Below are positions 1 through 8,211 of a stretch of 64,000 bases of DNA, piece by piece. The notes under the pieces are model-generated. The model was not told the DNA's origin, did not search any database, and saw only the letters and a list, made by a program, of their open reading frames with translations. The translations under genes and the position numbers were made by a program. Origin of the DNA: Lachnospiraceae bacterium (GTDB taxonomy: Bacteria; Bacillota; Clostridia; Lachnospirales; Lachnospiraceae); the NCBI GenBank assembly GCA_015057425.1, contig SVEL01000004.1, positions 62,001 through 126,000 of the forward strand, written 5' to 3'. How positions within the stretch are numbered: the stretch's first letter is position 1; each line of letters starts with the position of its first letter.

Positions 1-24
1 AAAACCAAACTTTAATGTTTCCAT
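1..24 (-). CDS. 5' end of an unidentified gene following lacI
   Basis: Only eight codons fall inside the window, reading METLKFGF, preceded by an AAGGAGG ribosome site at 29-35. The start lies 15 bases after the lacI stop codon, so the gene is very probably co-transcribed with it. The opening resembles the Rossmann-fold start of Gfo/Idh/MocA oxidoreductases, which are common partners of LacI regulators in sugar operons, but eight residues cannot establish that. The product is therefore left unassigned. Confidence 0.6.
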
Positions 25-39
25 AATTCCTCCTTAAAG

Positions 40-1026
40 CTATAAGCTTTCTCCTTCCGTAAATCTGTAAGCTGCAATACAATCACCTACATTTTCTTCC
101 CCTTCAATTTTTCGCAGCAATACATTAAATGCTTTTCTGCCAAGTTCTTTAATTCCACAATCCACTGAATAAATTCTCGGTGTTACCCACTCCAGCATAG
201 GAATATTATCAAATCCCATGATTCCTACATCTTCGGGAGTTTTTATGCCTCTGTCTTTCAATGCATTGATTAACCTTATGGCAACGTTGTCAAACGGACA
301 AAGAATCGCCGGTTTATCCTCGCTTTCATTGATAAATTCTATAATTTCATCCGGTTCAAGTTTTGCAAAAAGCACCGGTTCACCCAGTCTCTCATCCTTC
401 ATACCATCTATATATCCAAACCTTCTCTGATTAAGTGAATATCTGTTTCTTCCATCATCCGGCCTGTCATATCCGGGATCCAGATACGCAACTCTCTTAT
501 ATCCCTTGGAAACTATAAATGATACTGCATTTCTCATAATTCTGTGACAGTCAACATCAACATGATCAAACTTTTCAGAAATTTTATTATAAATTGTTAC
601 AATCGGAATTTTGTAACTAAGAATTTCCTTTTCGTAATCCTCTCCATAACCAATCGGGAAAACGATTATTCCGTCTACCTGCCTCTTGGCAAGATACTTA
701 ATACCTTCCAATTCTTTTTCCACGCTATTGTGGGTCAGGACCAATGTTATGTAATACCCGTTGGCATAAGCCATTTTTTCAATTTCTTCTATAAGCTGTG
801 AGAAGAACGTATTGGTAAGGTGAGCGCATATCACACCTATATTCATGGTTTTTCCCTTTGCCAGACAACTTGCCAAATGATTGGACTGATAGTTCATCTC
901 TTCTGCAGTTTTAAGAATAAGTTCCTTAGTCTCCTGCCTTATTCCGCATCTTCCGTTTAATGCTCTGTCTACAGTTCCTTCGGAAACTCCGCACTTTTTA
1001 GCTATATCCTTAATAGTTACAGGCAT
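40..1026 (-). CDS. LacI-family transcriptional regulator
   Basis: A 328-residue one-component repressor of normal family length. Residues 4-24 form the LacI helix-turn-helix (TIKDIAKKCGVSEGTVDRAL), followed by the hinge region and a periplasmic-binding-protein-like effector domain from about residue 60 to the end. The effector is probably a sugar or sugar derivative, but the sequence does not say which. A 20-bp palindrome lies just downstream of its promoter, which suggests autoregulation and control of the gene that follows 15 bases after its stop. The start ATG has a GGAG-type site a few bases upstream. Family assignment is secure; regulon is inferred. Confidence 0.95.
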   Translation of the reverse strand: MPVTIKDIAKKCGVSEGTVDRALNGRCGIRQETKELILKTAEEMNYQSNHLASCLAKGKTMNIGVICAHLTNTFFSQLIEEIEKMAYANGYYITLVLTHNSVEKELEGIKYLAKRQVDGIIVFPIGYGEDYEKEILSYKIPIVTIYNKISEKFDHVDVDCHRIMRNAVSFIVSKGYKRVAYLDPGYDRPDDGRNRYSLNQRRFGYIDGMKDERLGEPVLFAKLEPDEIIEFINESEDKPAILCPFDNVAIRLINALKDRGIKTPEDVGIMGFDNIPMLEWVTPRIYSVDCGIKELGRKAFNVLLRKIEGEENVGDCIAAYRFTEGESL

Positions 1027-1079
1027 GTAATTCTCCTTCCTTACACATATTTTTTATATTAAAACACACTTTTGTTAGT

Positions 1080-1099
1080 TTCCGTGTGCGCACACGGAA
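1080..1099. promoter_or_regulatory. Perfect 20-bp palindrome, probable LacI-family operator
   Basis: The half-site TTCCGTGTGC is followed immediately by its exact reverse complement, with the central CG dinucleotide typical of LacI-family operators. It sits 10 bases downstream of the lacI -10 box, a position where repressor binding would block transcription initiation. That it binds this LacI protein is an inference. Confidence 0.8.
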
Positions 1100-1108
1100 C
1101 TTTAATTA

Positions 1109-1136
1109 ATCTTACATCAAAATATAAAAAAGTCAA
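1109..1136 (-). promoter_or_regulatory. Promoter of the lacI operon
   Basis: On the minus strand a TTGACT -35 box (1131-1136) is separated by 16 bases from a TAAGAT -10 box (1109-1114). The palindromic operator follows directly. The -35 box is also the outer 3' arm of the terminator of the gene upstream. Confidence 0.6.
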
Positions 1137-1181
1137 CTGAATTGTTTCAAATTTAGAATTTTTTAACAATTCAATTGACTT
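1130..1181 (-). terminator. Low-GC hairpin terminator of the carbohydrate-binding lipoprotein gene
   Basis: Arms 1131-1146 and 1165-1180 pair over 16 positions with one mismatch around an 18-base loop, and on the minus strand the hairpin is followed by TTTTTT. The stem is AT-rich, so it may be weak. Its distal arm contains the -35 box of lacI. Confidence 0.6.
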
Positions 1182-1227
1182 AATTTAATATATCTTTGTA
1201 CTTATTTAGTTTGATTAATTACCTTTT

Positions 1228-2166
1228 TTATCTCTTAACAAGACATCCGTCTGCTATTTCTTCCGTACCATCACAGTTTGTTGCTTTATCAAGTGCTACT
1301 ATTGTAAGTTTTCCGCCTGTAACTTTAATAGATACTGTCGCTACCAAACCGTCATCTATCGCAGTAAGAGTAACGTCGCCACCGTCCATATAAAAAGTTC
1401 CTTTTGTTTCATCATCCTTATCTGTTACCTTAATAGCATCATTTGCATCTATTTTAATTGTTCCTGACTTAATTGCCAAACTATCCTTCGCCTTAATACC
1501 ATTATCAACAGCACTGATTTCTATAGTTCCGGACATAATTCTAAGGTCATTATTGCAGTGAATTCCGTTCTTCACTTTACCTTTTACTATAAGCTTACCT
1601 GTTCCATTGATAGTAAGGTCATCTTTACTGTTTATACATCCTGACGCATCTGATGTATCTGCATTCCCGCCATCAGTAAGGACATTGGTAGTTCCTTCAG
1701 CAAGTGTAATAACCACCTTATCTGCATTGACAACATATATTGGCGCTGAGTCTTTACATGTTATATCTACACCGTTAAGCACAAGTTGAACCTTCTCCGT
1801 TGCATCCACATTGATATTAACCTGACCGTCTGCAAGAGTACCGCTTAACACGTAAGTTCCCGGTTCATTGATTATGACATCACCCTTTGAAAGCTCAATA
1901 AATGTATCTGTTTCATCCCATTTATCATCTTTATCAAACTTTGAATAAAGTGAATCAGTATCATCTGACTGGTCTGCTGTCTCGCTTTCATCTTCACCCG
2001 GTTCAGTTGCATCCTGGTTTTCAGATTTAGTTGTTGTCTGCTTGTTAGTTTCACTTGTTTTGTTATTCTCTGTCGGCTTATCACCTCCGCCGGAGCAGCC
2101 TGCAAGAACCAATGCACATGTCATAACTGTAACCGTTAAAAGACTTAAAAACTTTTTGTTTATCAT
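1228..2166 (-). CDS. Cthe_2159-like carbohydrate-binding lipoprotein (PF14262-type)
   Basis: A 312-residue secreted lipoprotein. A signal peptide ends in the lipobox LAGC at about residue 23, followed by a Thr/Glu/Asp-rich linker (27-75) and a repetitive right-handed beta-helix-like region with recurring DDLTINGTG, NGIHCNND and NGIKAKDS patterns. This matches the DUF4353/Cthe_2159 family, whose founding member from Clostridium thermocellum binds polygalacturonate and cellulose. Many relatives are longer (500-600 residues); this one ends soon after the last repeat, so it may be a short form. Fifteen kilobases away lies a pectin-degrading operon, which fits pectin binding. Function is inferred from family only. 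Confidence 0.85.
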   Translation of the reverse strand: MINKKFLSLLTVTVMTCALVLAGCSGGGDKPTENNKTSETNKQTTTKSENQDATEPGEDESETADQSDDTDSLYSKFDKDDKWDETDTFIELSKGDVIINEPGTYVLSGTLADGQVNINVDATEKVQLVLNGVDITCKDSAPIYVVNADKVVITLAEGTTNVLTDGGNADTSDASGCINSKDDLTINGTGKLIVKGKVKNGIHCNNDLRIMSGTIEISAVDNGIKAKDSLAIKSGTIKIDANDAIKVTDKDDETKGTFYMDGGDVTLTAIDDGLVATVSIKVTGGKLTIVALDKATNCDGTEEIADGCLVKR

Positions 2167-2245
2167 AATTCCCTCCTGTAATATATATTTATAAGTTATT
2201 CTTATTTACGCTTAATTACTAAATTTGATATCTCGCCACTTTCTT

Positions 2246-2254
2246 ATTATATCA
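2246..2254 (-). promoter_or_regulatory. Extended -10 promoter of the carbohydrate-binding lipoprotein gene
   Basis: On the minus strand the sequence TGATATAAT gives a consensus -10 box with the extended TG element. No good -35 box is visible. The start codon lies about 80 bases downstream. Confidence 0.5.
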
Positions 2255-2295
2255 AATTCTTATATTATTTAACAGTACAAATTCACAATTTATTC

Positions 2296-2546
2296 GAGTC
2301 TCCAGGGAACTCCTTCTTCTCTGCGCATACTTTCTGTAACACTTGGCCGGTGGTTTTAGCGGTAGGCGAAATCCACTGCCTACGCAGAATCGAATCTTAT
2401 GTAAAAAATCCGGGCACGAGGCCACACCCGAGTGGCATAGGATTTTTTACACAAGATTCGTTGTCGTAGTTGGCAGTTAGTTTGCCGGACGCGTTACCGG
2501 CGTTACAGAAAGTATGCGCAGAGAAGAAGGAGTTCCCTTGAGACTC
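2296..2546. repeat. 250-bp nested inverted-repeat element
   Basis: Outer arms 2296-2340 and 2502-2546 are complementary at 44 of 45 positions. Inside lies a second pair, 2390-2410 with 2430-2450 (20 of 21), and in its loop a GCCAC/GTGGC stem. The element is more GC-rich than its surroundings, contains no coding sequence and lacks a terminal T-run. It fills most of the 390-base gap 2167-2556 and begins 10 bases after the stop codon of the membrane metallopeptidase-like gene. It could be a MITE-like or REP-like palindromic unit, or a very stable transcript 3' end. Confidence 0.85.
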
Positions 2547-2556
2547 AAAACCCACT

Positions 2557-3561
2557 TTATTCAATCCCAAAAATCTCCGCTATCTTTTCATCAGCATATG
2601 CATTAGCATCTGCTTCCAACGGATTATTAATATAATTCTCGTATACTTCCTTGTCCTCCACATAACTGTTATGCCCGGCTACCCACCGTCTTATAGTATC
2701 AAAGTATGGTGCCGATACACTTATATCCGAATCTGCTATTTTAAAGTATAAATCCATCATATTATACTGATAGCAATGGTAACACTCATGACACAACGTT
2801 CTAAATATCTGTTTCGGATCATCACATGTAAGTATGTAATTTTCACTGACTTCTATACACCCCTGACTGTGGCTGTATGACGCATGAAGGCTGTCCTTTA
2901 ATGATGTGTCATTAACTCTAACTTCTATTTTTTCTATTCTTAATTCATTTATAAGATATTTAATTCCTGAATTTACAGCCGCAAACTTTTCTTCCACAGT
3001 AAGTCCGCTCCAATTTTCTTCTGAAAAAATCTCAGCCATTGTCTGATTATCTTCGTTTGGCAGTTCTTCCTCTATAGGCTTTATATTTTGGTCTGTAATT
3101 ATAAGTACGTAATGAATAAATACAGGTATCATTATCACAGCAAATACAAGAGCGAACAGATATCTCAGTTTTGAAATCCACTTCCTAAATGTAAATCCTT
3201 CTTCTTTTCGTTTGCATATAAAAAAGACAATTGATGAAACCACAAAAAATCCTACAGCTATCAATATAATAACCGGCGAAAAATCCACACATTTAAGAAG
3301 CATTGCTGATGTAAATGCAATTACACAATTTATAATTACATCCATATAATCATAAGATGCCTGTTTATGTGTAAGAAGAGCCGCAACAATTGATATCAAA
3401 GGAAAAAACACAATACAAAATGCATATATATAAATTTCATCTATATATATGTTAAGTACCGGGATGGCTATGTAATTTTTAAACAGATACGGTAAGCTGG
3501 TCAAAAAGAAAATCAATGCTGTAAGACCGCTTGCCAATACATATCTTTTTCTGCTTTTCAT
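2557..3561 (-). CDS. Membrane protein with a C-terminal HEXXH metallopeptidase-like domain
   Basis: A 334-residue protein that I cannot assign to a named family. Five hydrophobic segments fill roughly residues 8-155. The C-terminal half (about 185-334) is soluble and carries HECYHCYQY, an HEXXH zinc-binding signature, followed about 45 residues later by an acidic stretch (NPLEADANAYADE) that could supply a third metal ligand. This order resembles membrane-tethered zinc peptidases. The C-terminal side is probably extracellular, but topology is not certain. It is separated from the gene upstream by a strong terminator, so it is likely transcribed on its own. Catalytic activity is an inference from the motif. 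Confidence 0.65.
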   Translation of the reverse strand: MKSRKRYVLASGLTALIFFLTSLPYLFKNYIAIPVLNIYIDEIYIYAFCIVFFPLISIVAALLTHKQASYDYMDVIINCVIAFTSAMLLKCVDFSPVIILIAVGFFVVSSIVFFICKRKEEGFTFRKWISKLRYLFALVFAVIMIPVFIHYVLIITDQNIKPIEEELPNEDNQTMAEIFSEENWSGLTVEEKFAAVNSGIKYLINELRIEKIEVRVNDTSLKDSLHASYSHSQGCIEVSENYILTCDDPKQIFRTLCHECYHCYQYNMMDLYFKIADSDISVSAPYFDTIRRWVAGHNSYVEDKEVYENYINNPLEADANAYADEKIAEIFGIE

Positions 3562-3585
3562 CTATTCCCTTTCCGCTATGTAAAC

Positions 3586-3617
3586 AAAAAAGGAACAGTT
3601 TTGAAAACTGTTCCTTA
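3586..3617 (-). terminator. Intrinsic terminator of the trigger-factor-like lipoprotein gene
   Basis: A near-perfect hairpin with arms AGGAACAGTTTT and AAAACTGTTCCT is followed on the minus strand by TTTTTT. It lies about 35 bases after the stop codon. Confidence 0.85.
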
Positions 3618-3650
3618 ATTTATAAACTATTCCAAAACACTGTTTGGTTA

Positions 3651-4793
3651 TTATTTTGCAGCAGTAGTTTCTTCTTCTTTCTTATCACTTCCTGCTGTTG
3701 TTGTTGCATCTTCTTTGTATTTATCGTCTGAAGGTGCTGTTGTCTTATCTTCACCAACTACGATGTTCTTTACAACAAGTTCCTGAACCTTTTCGTAAAG
3801 CATTGAGAACTCAAAATCTTCTCTCTTATAATCTGCATAATCTGATGAGAACTCTTCTACCTTATCATATCCGTAGTTACCTGCATATTCTTTTAACTTA
3901 GCTGTATATTCTTCATCAGTAATTGTTAAATTCTCAGCCTTGATGATTTCTTCAACTACCATCTTTTCCTTAAGTTCAGCCTTTGCACTGTCTTCCATTT
4001 CTTTTCTGAACTGCGCTTCTGTCTGACCCATTGCTGCAAGGTATTCTTCAAGTGAATATCCTGTATATGCATAAATGATATATTCCTGATAATCTGCATA
4101 TGAATTTGTAAGTTCTTCTAACTTAACGCTGTCATATGATTCAACTTCAAATGTCTCAACAATGCCTGCCCATACTTCATTGATGATTTCTGTAATTCTC
4201 ATATCTTCTTTTAAGTATGCCTTAAGGTCATCTGCTTTTTCATATCCTAAATAGCTAAAGTACTTCTTTGCAAATTCATCATTGAATTCAGGAATTACTG
4301 TTTTCTGAATTGACTTAATTGTAATCTTAAAGTGTACATCTTTTCCTTTAAGTGTTGAATCTGAATAAGTATCTGAATACTTTGTATCAACTTCAACAAC
4401 ATCTCCGACTTTCTTACCGATAAGTGCTTCAACAACACCATCAACCTTAAATGAACCTTCTTTAAGTGTGATAACTGCACCTGTCTGTGTACCGCCTGTG
4501 TATTCCTTTCCATCGATAGTACTTACGTAGTCTACCTTAACTTTCATTTCTTTCTCAAGAGTGCCCTCTTCAACAGATTCTACATATGAGTTGTATTCAC
4601 ATATATAATCAATGTATTCCTGAAGTTCTTTGTCTGTAATTTCATTTGTTGACTTCTGAACTTCTACACCTTTATATGTTCCGAGTTTAATCTTACCTAC
4701 AGTAACTTTTTTCTGATTGCCATCATTGCATGAACATGCCGTAACTGATAACATCAATACAGCGCATACCACGCCTGCTATTATTCTTTTCAT
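3651..4793 (-). CDS. Trigger-factor-like peptidyl-prolyl isomerase lipoprotein
   Basis: A 380-residue secreted lipoprotein with signal peptide and lipobox VTAC near residue 20. About residues 65-160 form an FKBP-type domain (VDYVSTIDGKEYTGG, GKKVGDVVEV, FKITIKSIQ), and the helical remainder resembles the trigger factor C-terminal domain. There is no N-terminal ribosome-binding domain, so it probably acts as a foldase or chaperone for exported proteins, like PrsA. A Thr/Glu tail ends the protein. The reading frame extends to a TTG at 4805, but the GGAGG ribosome site overlaps that codon, so the ATG at 4793 is chosen. Confidence 0.8.
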   Translation of the reverse strand: MKRIIAGVVCAVLMLSVTACSCNDGNQKKVTVGKIKLGTYKGVEVQKSTNEITDKELQEYIDYICEYNSYVESVEEGTLEKEMKVKVDYVSTIDGKEYTGGTQTGAVITLKEGSFKVDGVVEALIGKKVGDVVEVDTKYSDTYSDSTLKGKDVHFKITIKSIQKTVIPEFNDEFAKKYFSYLGYEKADDLKAYLKEDMRITEIINEVWAGIVETFEVESYDSVKLEELTNSYADYQEYIIYAYTGYSLEEYLAAMGQTEAQFRKEMEDSAKAELKEKMVVEEIIKAENLTITDEEYTAKLKEYAGNYGYDKVEEFSSDYADYKREDFEFSMLYEKVQELVVKNIVVGEDKTTAPSDDKYKEDATTTAGSDKKEEETTAAK

Positions 4794-4920
4794 TGCATCC
4801 TCCAACTTTATATAAAAATTTATTTCATAGCTTTTTAAGCGTCATTTACATTTATAACATATAATTAGAAAAATTTAAAGCATTATTTGCATTTTCACAC
4901 AGTTTTCATCTTTCTTCACC

Positions 4921-5634
4921 TTAACTGCGAAGCACATCCATTACTCCCTTAACTGACTTTTCCTTTACATATAATGTATTGACCGGTTCGTTTATCTTCG
5001 GAAGATAATGGGCATCAGAGTCCGTTATAATCTTACATTTTTCAAGATAAGGATGCTCACTTCTTAATCTGTGCAAATTCTTTATGTCTGCCAGTTCTAC
5101 CCACGTAAATCTGCTTCCTTCCGGAACAAAACCCAGATTGGAGAAAAGACTGTTTGCATTTTTATCTATATGCGCCGGAATCATCACACCGTTAAATTCT
5201 TTTACAGCATCATAAACATCATCAAATGCAATATTTGTAGCGTTAATAAGAAGATACTTTTCATATCCGATTATATTCTCATCCGAGTCACATATCCGTT
5301 GCTCACCAAATATCTCCGGATTGTTTTCTATCTTCTGGAGCTTTTCGTATACATATGAGTCAAATTTTAAAGCATCATCCAAATTTTCAAAAAGACATAC
5401 TACATGTATTTCTTCCATGGTAGTAAGTTCCATCCCCGGAATTCCTATAACACCGTATGCCTCACATGCTTCCAAAAATGCAGGGCAGTTCCTTGCCGTA
5501 TTATGATCTGTTAATGCTATAACATCCAAGCCTGCAAGCGCTGCCATTCCTGCAATATTCACAGGTGTGGACTCGTTATCTCCGCAGGGAGACAGACATG
5601 AATGTGTATGTAAATCATATGAAACCGGTATCAT
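4921..5634 (-). CDS. PHP-domain metal-dependent phosphoesterase
   Basis: A 237-residue protein of the polymerase-and-histidinol-phosphatase (PHP) superfamily. Metal-binding motifs are visible: DLHTHSCLSPCGD near the start, LTDHN at about residue 38, a later PAHID and the terminal ITDSDAH. Family members hydrolyse phosphate esters or short nucleotides; the substrate is unknown here. It is the last gene of the sensory-hydrogenase operon, a position seen in related Clostridia, suggesting a signalling role. An in-frame ATG at 5646 lacks a ribosome site, whereas ATG 5634 has GGAG six bases upstream and gives a start matching the domain edge. Confidence 0.85.
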   Translation of the reverse strand: MIPVSYDLHTHSCLSPCGDNESTPVNIAGMAALAGLDVIALTDHNTARNCPAFLEACEAYGVIGIPGMELTTMEEIHVVCLFENLDDALKFDSYVYEKLQKIENNPEIFGEQRICDSDENIIGYEKYLLINATNIAFDDVYDAVKEFNGVMIPAHIDKNANSLFSNLGFVPEGSRFTWVELADIKNLHRLRSEHPYLEKCKIITDSDAHYLPKINEPVNTLYVKEKSVKGVMDVLRS

Positions 5635-5665
5635 CCGTTTCTCCATTCTGAAGCGATTATTACAA

Positions 5666-5699
5666 ACGGCAATTCGTGTCGCTTCTCACAAATTGCCGT
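5666..5699. other. Intercistronic hairpin
   Basis: ACGGCAATT at 5666-5674 pairs exactly with AATTGCCGT at 5691-5699, between the DRTGG and PHP genes. No T-run follows on the minus strand, so it is more likely an RNA-stability or processing element than a strong terminator. Confidence 0.6.
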
Positions 5700-5704
5700 A
5701 TCTT

Positions 5705-6043
5705 CTACAGTTCAAATGTTTCTTTCGCAAGGAGAGCTGCTTCATAAACCGGCTCCTCAGTTGAAAACAAAGTAATTCCTTTTTCCTTTGCTTTTTCAAG
5801 AGTTACTTCGTCTATGTCCATACCTTCTGCAATAATTACGCAGCTTACATCAGCAAGTGTTGCCACCGCAAATGTATTGATATTGGCCATAACAGTAACC
5901 CACGCCGAGCCGGCAGGTGCTCTCCCCATAGCTATACTGAGAAGGTCGCAACAGAAAATCTTCTCAACTTCTTTATCAAAGTTGTCGCCTTCATTTATAA
6001 GCTTAAACTTTTCATTTTTCGTTAATTCACTACTCTTTTTCAT
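5705..6043 (-). CDS. DRTGG-domain protein, hydrogenase-associated
   Basis: A 112-residue cytoplasmic protein with a DRTGG-like fold (LLSIAMGRAPAGSAWVTV, ATLADVSCVIIAEG, GITLFSTEEPVYEAA). Small DRTGG proteins of this kind recur next to iron-only hydrogenase genes in Firmicutes, where their biochemical role is unknown. The ATG at 6043 is preceded by GGAGG five bases upstream and overlaps the end of the sensory hydrogenase gene by 14 bases, indicating translational coupling. Upstream in-frame codons to 6100 lie inside the neighbouring gene and lack a ribosome site. Confidence 0.8.
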   Translation of the reverse strand: MKKSSELTKNEKFKLINEGDNFDKEVEKIFCCDLLSIAMGRAPAGSAWVTVMANINTFAVATLADVSCVIIAEGMDIDEVTLEKAKEKGITLFSTEEPVYEAALLAKETFEL

Positions 6044-7310
6044 CTGCGCCTCCGTAATATAATTCACGTAATACATGAACACAGTCTGTTTCTGCAGCAT
6101 TGCCTCTTACGATATCTTCTGCCAATGCCTGGCAGGTAGGTGCTCCACAGCTTCCACAGTCAAGTCCCGGGAATTTTCTTAATAATTCGTTAATCTGGTT
6201 CATCTTTGCAAATGATTCCTGCATCGTTGTTCCGAGCTTAAATACAGGCTCATATGTAACTTCATTTTCCCAGCCCAAAGCTGACATATCCATTTCCTCT
6301 AAGATGTCCTTTGAATGACTTCTTGAAACAGGCATATATTTTCTAAGTTTTTCAAGCTTTGCCTTTGCCATAAATGGATTTTCCACATTGAGCACTCCGC
6401 CTACGCAACCGCCTTCACACGCATTAAGCTCTATAAATTCTATATCATCAAACTTCTGGTCTTCTAAATCTTCCAGAACTCTGATTACATTTTCTATACC
6501 GTCTGCCGCCAGATAACTGTCTGTAAGAAGTCCTGCTGCTTCACCACCTGTTCTTCCCCAGCTTATTCCTATCTTTCCTGAAACTGCCAGTTCTTCCGGG
6601 TCATCCGCAACGTCTCTCATGAACTTATTGGCAAGGCTCGGATAAACATCCTTTATAGCCACCACCGCATCGATATCACTCTTTTCGATACCGATAGGAT
6701 TGTTCTTGGCTGACATCTTGGCAGGACATGGAGAAATAAATATAATTCCGATGTCTTCCGGATTAAGTCCTGTCTTCTTTACCGCCATCTGTCTCGCGTA
6801 TCTTGCCGCAAAATCCACCGGTGCGACTACAGGAAGCAGATGCTCTATAAGGTTAGGAAATCTTACCCTTATAAGTCTTACAACCGACGGACATGCCGTA
6901 CTGATAAAAGGTCTTTGTTCCGGATGGGCAGCCACATATTTTCTTGAAATTGATGAAATAATTTCTGCTGCCGCACTTACTTCATATACATCATCGAAGC
7001 CCATCTTCTTAAGTCCCGTAAGTACGATATTAACATCATCCAGATTGTTAAACTGTCCGTACAGTGAAGGAGCCGGCAATGCAACTGTATACTTATAATT
7101 ATCAAGCACCGAAAGCTTATCGTATCTTGCCTTCTTTGCATGATGAGTACATATCTTTATACACTCGCCACAGTCAATACAAAACTTTTTCGTAATAACT
7201 GCCTTGCCGTTTCTTACTCTGATAGCCTGGGTAGGACATCTTTTTATGCAATTAATACACCCAACACATTTATCTTCGTCAAGGTATACGGAATTGGTAA
7301 ACTTATCCAT
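6030..7310 (-). CDS. Sensory-type [FeFe]-hydrogenase homologue with ferredoxin and Fe-S domains
   Basis: A 426-residue iron-sulfur protein. Residues 9-60 carry two ferredoxin-type 4Fe-4S motifs (CVGCINCIKRCP and CIDCGECIKIC). The H-cluster domain follows with all four cluster cysteines visible in STACPSV, SPCPAKM and NACEGGCVGG. A C-terminal 4Fe-4S domain (LDCGSCGAPTCQALAED) ends the protein. The cysteine used for proton transfer in catalytic enzymes (first C of TSCCP) is alanine here, as described for HydS sensory hydrogenases. It has no PAS or kinase domain of its own; adjacent HATPase and DRTGG genes probably complete the signalling unit. It diverges from the bifurcating hydrogenase operon, a likely target. 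Confidence 0.85.
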   Translation of the reverse strand: MDKFTNSVYLDEDKCVGCINCIKRCPTQAIRVRNGKAVITKKFCIDCGECIKICTHHAKKARYDKLSVLDNYKYTVALPAPSLYGQFNNLDDVNIVLTGLKKMGFDDVYEVSAAAEIISSISRKYVAAHPEQRPFISTACPSVVRLIRVRFPNLIEHLLPVVAPVDFAARYARQMAVKKTGLNPEDIGIIFISPCPAKMSAKNNPIGIEKSDIDAVVAIKDVYPSLANKFMRDVADDPEELAVSGKIGISWGRTGGEAAGLLTDSYLAADGIENVIRVLEDLEDQKFDDIEFIELNACEGGCVGGVLNVENPFMAKAKLEKLRKYMPVSRSHSKDILEEMDMSALGWENEVTYEPVFKLGTTMQESFAKMNQINELLRKFPGLDCGSCGAPTCQALAEDIVRGNAAETDCVHVLRELYYGGADEKE

Positions 7311-7347
7311 TATAACCGTTCCTTTCTATGCGATTTCTATGTAATCT

Positions 7348-7779
7348 TTATATCATCTTAACTTTCATGGTAACTGTCGTCCCTACTCCGATAACCGTAT
7401 CAATAGACATATCATCCGAATATTTCTTCATGTTCGGAAGTCCCATACCTGCGCCGAAGCCAAGGCTTCTGACATTTTCAGGTGCAGTTGAATAACCTGC
7501 CTGCATAGCTTTCTCTATGTCTGCAATACCCGGTCCTTTATCCTTAAGTTCCATAATAATTTCTTCAGGTGTAAGAGTTACCGTAATCTCTCCGCCGTCA
7601 GCGTGAATCACCATATTGATTTCGCCTTCATACATGGCAATGGAAACCTTTCTTATCACTTCAGGACTTACATTCATCTGTTTTAGCTTTCTCTTTACAT
7701 CAGACGATGCTTCTCCGGCTCTGGTGAAATCATCATCTGATACAGTATACTTAAATACTATTGCATCTCTTTCACTCAA
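7348..7779 (-). CDS. HATPase-domain protein (anti-sigma/RsbW-like)
   Basis: A 143-residue GHKL-type ATP-binding domain standing alone. The G1 box reads ELKDKGPGI and the G2 box GFGAGMGLPNM. Stand-alone domains of this type act as anti-sigma kinases or as partners of signalling proteins; no histidine phosphoacceptor domain is present. The start is a TTG at 7779 overlapping the TGA stop of the preceding gene, with GGAGG nine bases upstream, which points to coupled translation. It belongs to the sensory-hydrogenase operon, and a second HATPase lies in the divergent hydrogenase operon. Confidence 0.85.
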   Translation of the reverse strand: MSERDAIVFKYTVSDDDFTRAGEASSDVKRKLKQMNVSPEVIRKVSIAMYEGEINMVIHADGGEITVTLTPEEIIMELKDKGPGIADIEKAMQAGYSTAPENVRSLGFGAGMGLPNMKKYSDDMSIDTVIGVGTTVTMKVKMI

Positions 7780-8126
7780 TATGAAGCACCTCCACGTAAT
7801 CCTTTTTCATAAAGCATTCCGCAGGCAGAGAACATTCTGTGACCTGTTTCCATAAGAACGATTTCCTTTTCGTTGGCAAGCTCTATCATCATTTCGTCAG
7901 GCTTCTTACCTCTTACAAAAACGATACATATAATATCCATCATCTCTGCTGTTCTGATAACCTGCGGGTTACAAAGACCCGTAAGTAAAACTGCCTGATC
8001 CTTTAAAAATGCGAGAACATCGCTCATCATATCCGAACCGCATGCAGTATGAACCTCTCTGTCCAAATATTCTTCACCACAAATAACTCTGGCGCCAATG
8101 GTATCTTTTACCTCTCTTATTGTCAT
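7776..8126 (-). CDS. DRTGG-like protein, first gene of the sensory-hydrogenase operon
   Basis: A 116-residue cytoplasmic protein with the alpha/beta pattern of small DRTGG proteins (IGARVICGEEYLDREV, MMSDVLAF, DIICIVFVRG). It is a distant paralogue of the 112-residue DRTGG protein further along the operon. It begins with ATG preceded by AAAGGTGG and ends in a TGA overlapping the HATPase start codon. Biochemical role is unknown; conserved linkage with iron-only hydrogenase genes suggests a part in hydrogenase regulation. Confidence 0.75.
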   Translation of the reverse strand: MTIREVKDTIGARVICGEEYLDREVHTACGSDMMSDVLAFLKDQAVLLTGLCNPQVIRTAEMMDIICIVFVRGKKPDEMMIELANEKEIVLMETGHRMFSACGMLYEKGLRGGASY

Positions 8127-8211
8127 GTGTTACCACCTTTCTAAAATATAATTTCCTTCTCTGAAGTTAAAGTTTGTCTATTATGTTTTCACGACTTAAC
8201 ACTTTCCTTTT

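Noticed and set aside
2289-2562. TTTATTC pair as a target-site duplication of the 250-bp palindrome
   Set aside because: The right copy is nine bases away from the arm end and the motif is AT-rich, so chance is likely.
5071-5764. Antisense frames over the PHP gene
   Set aside because: They are shadows without ribosome sites or recognisable protein features.
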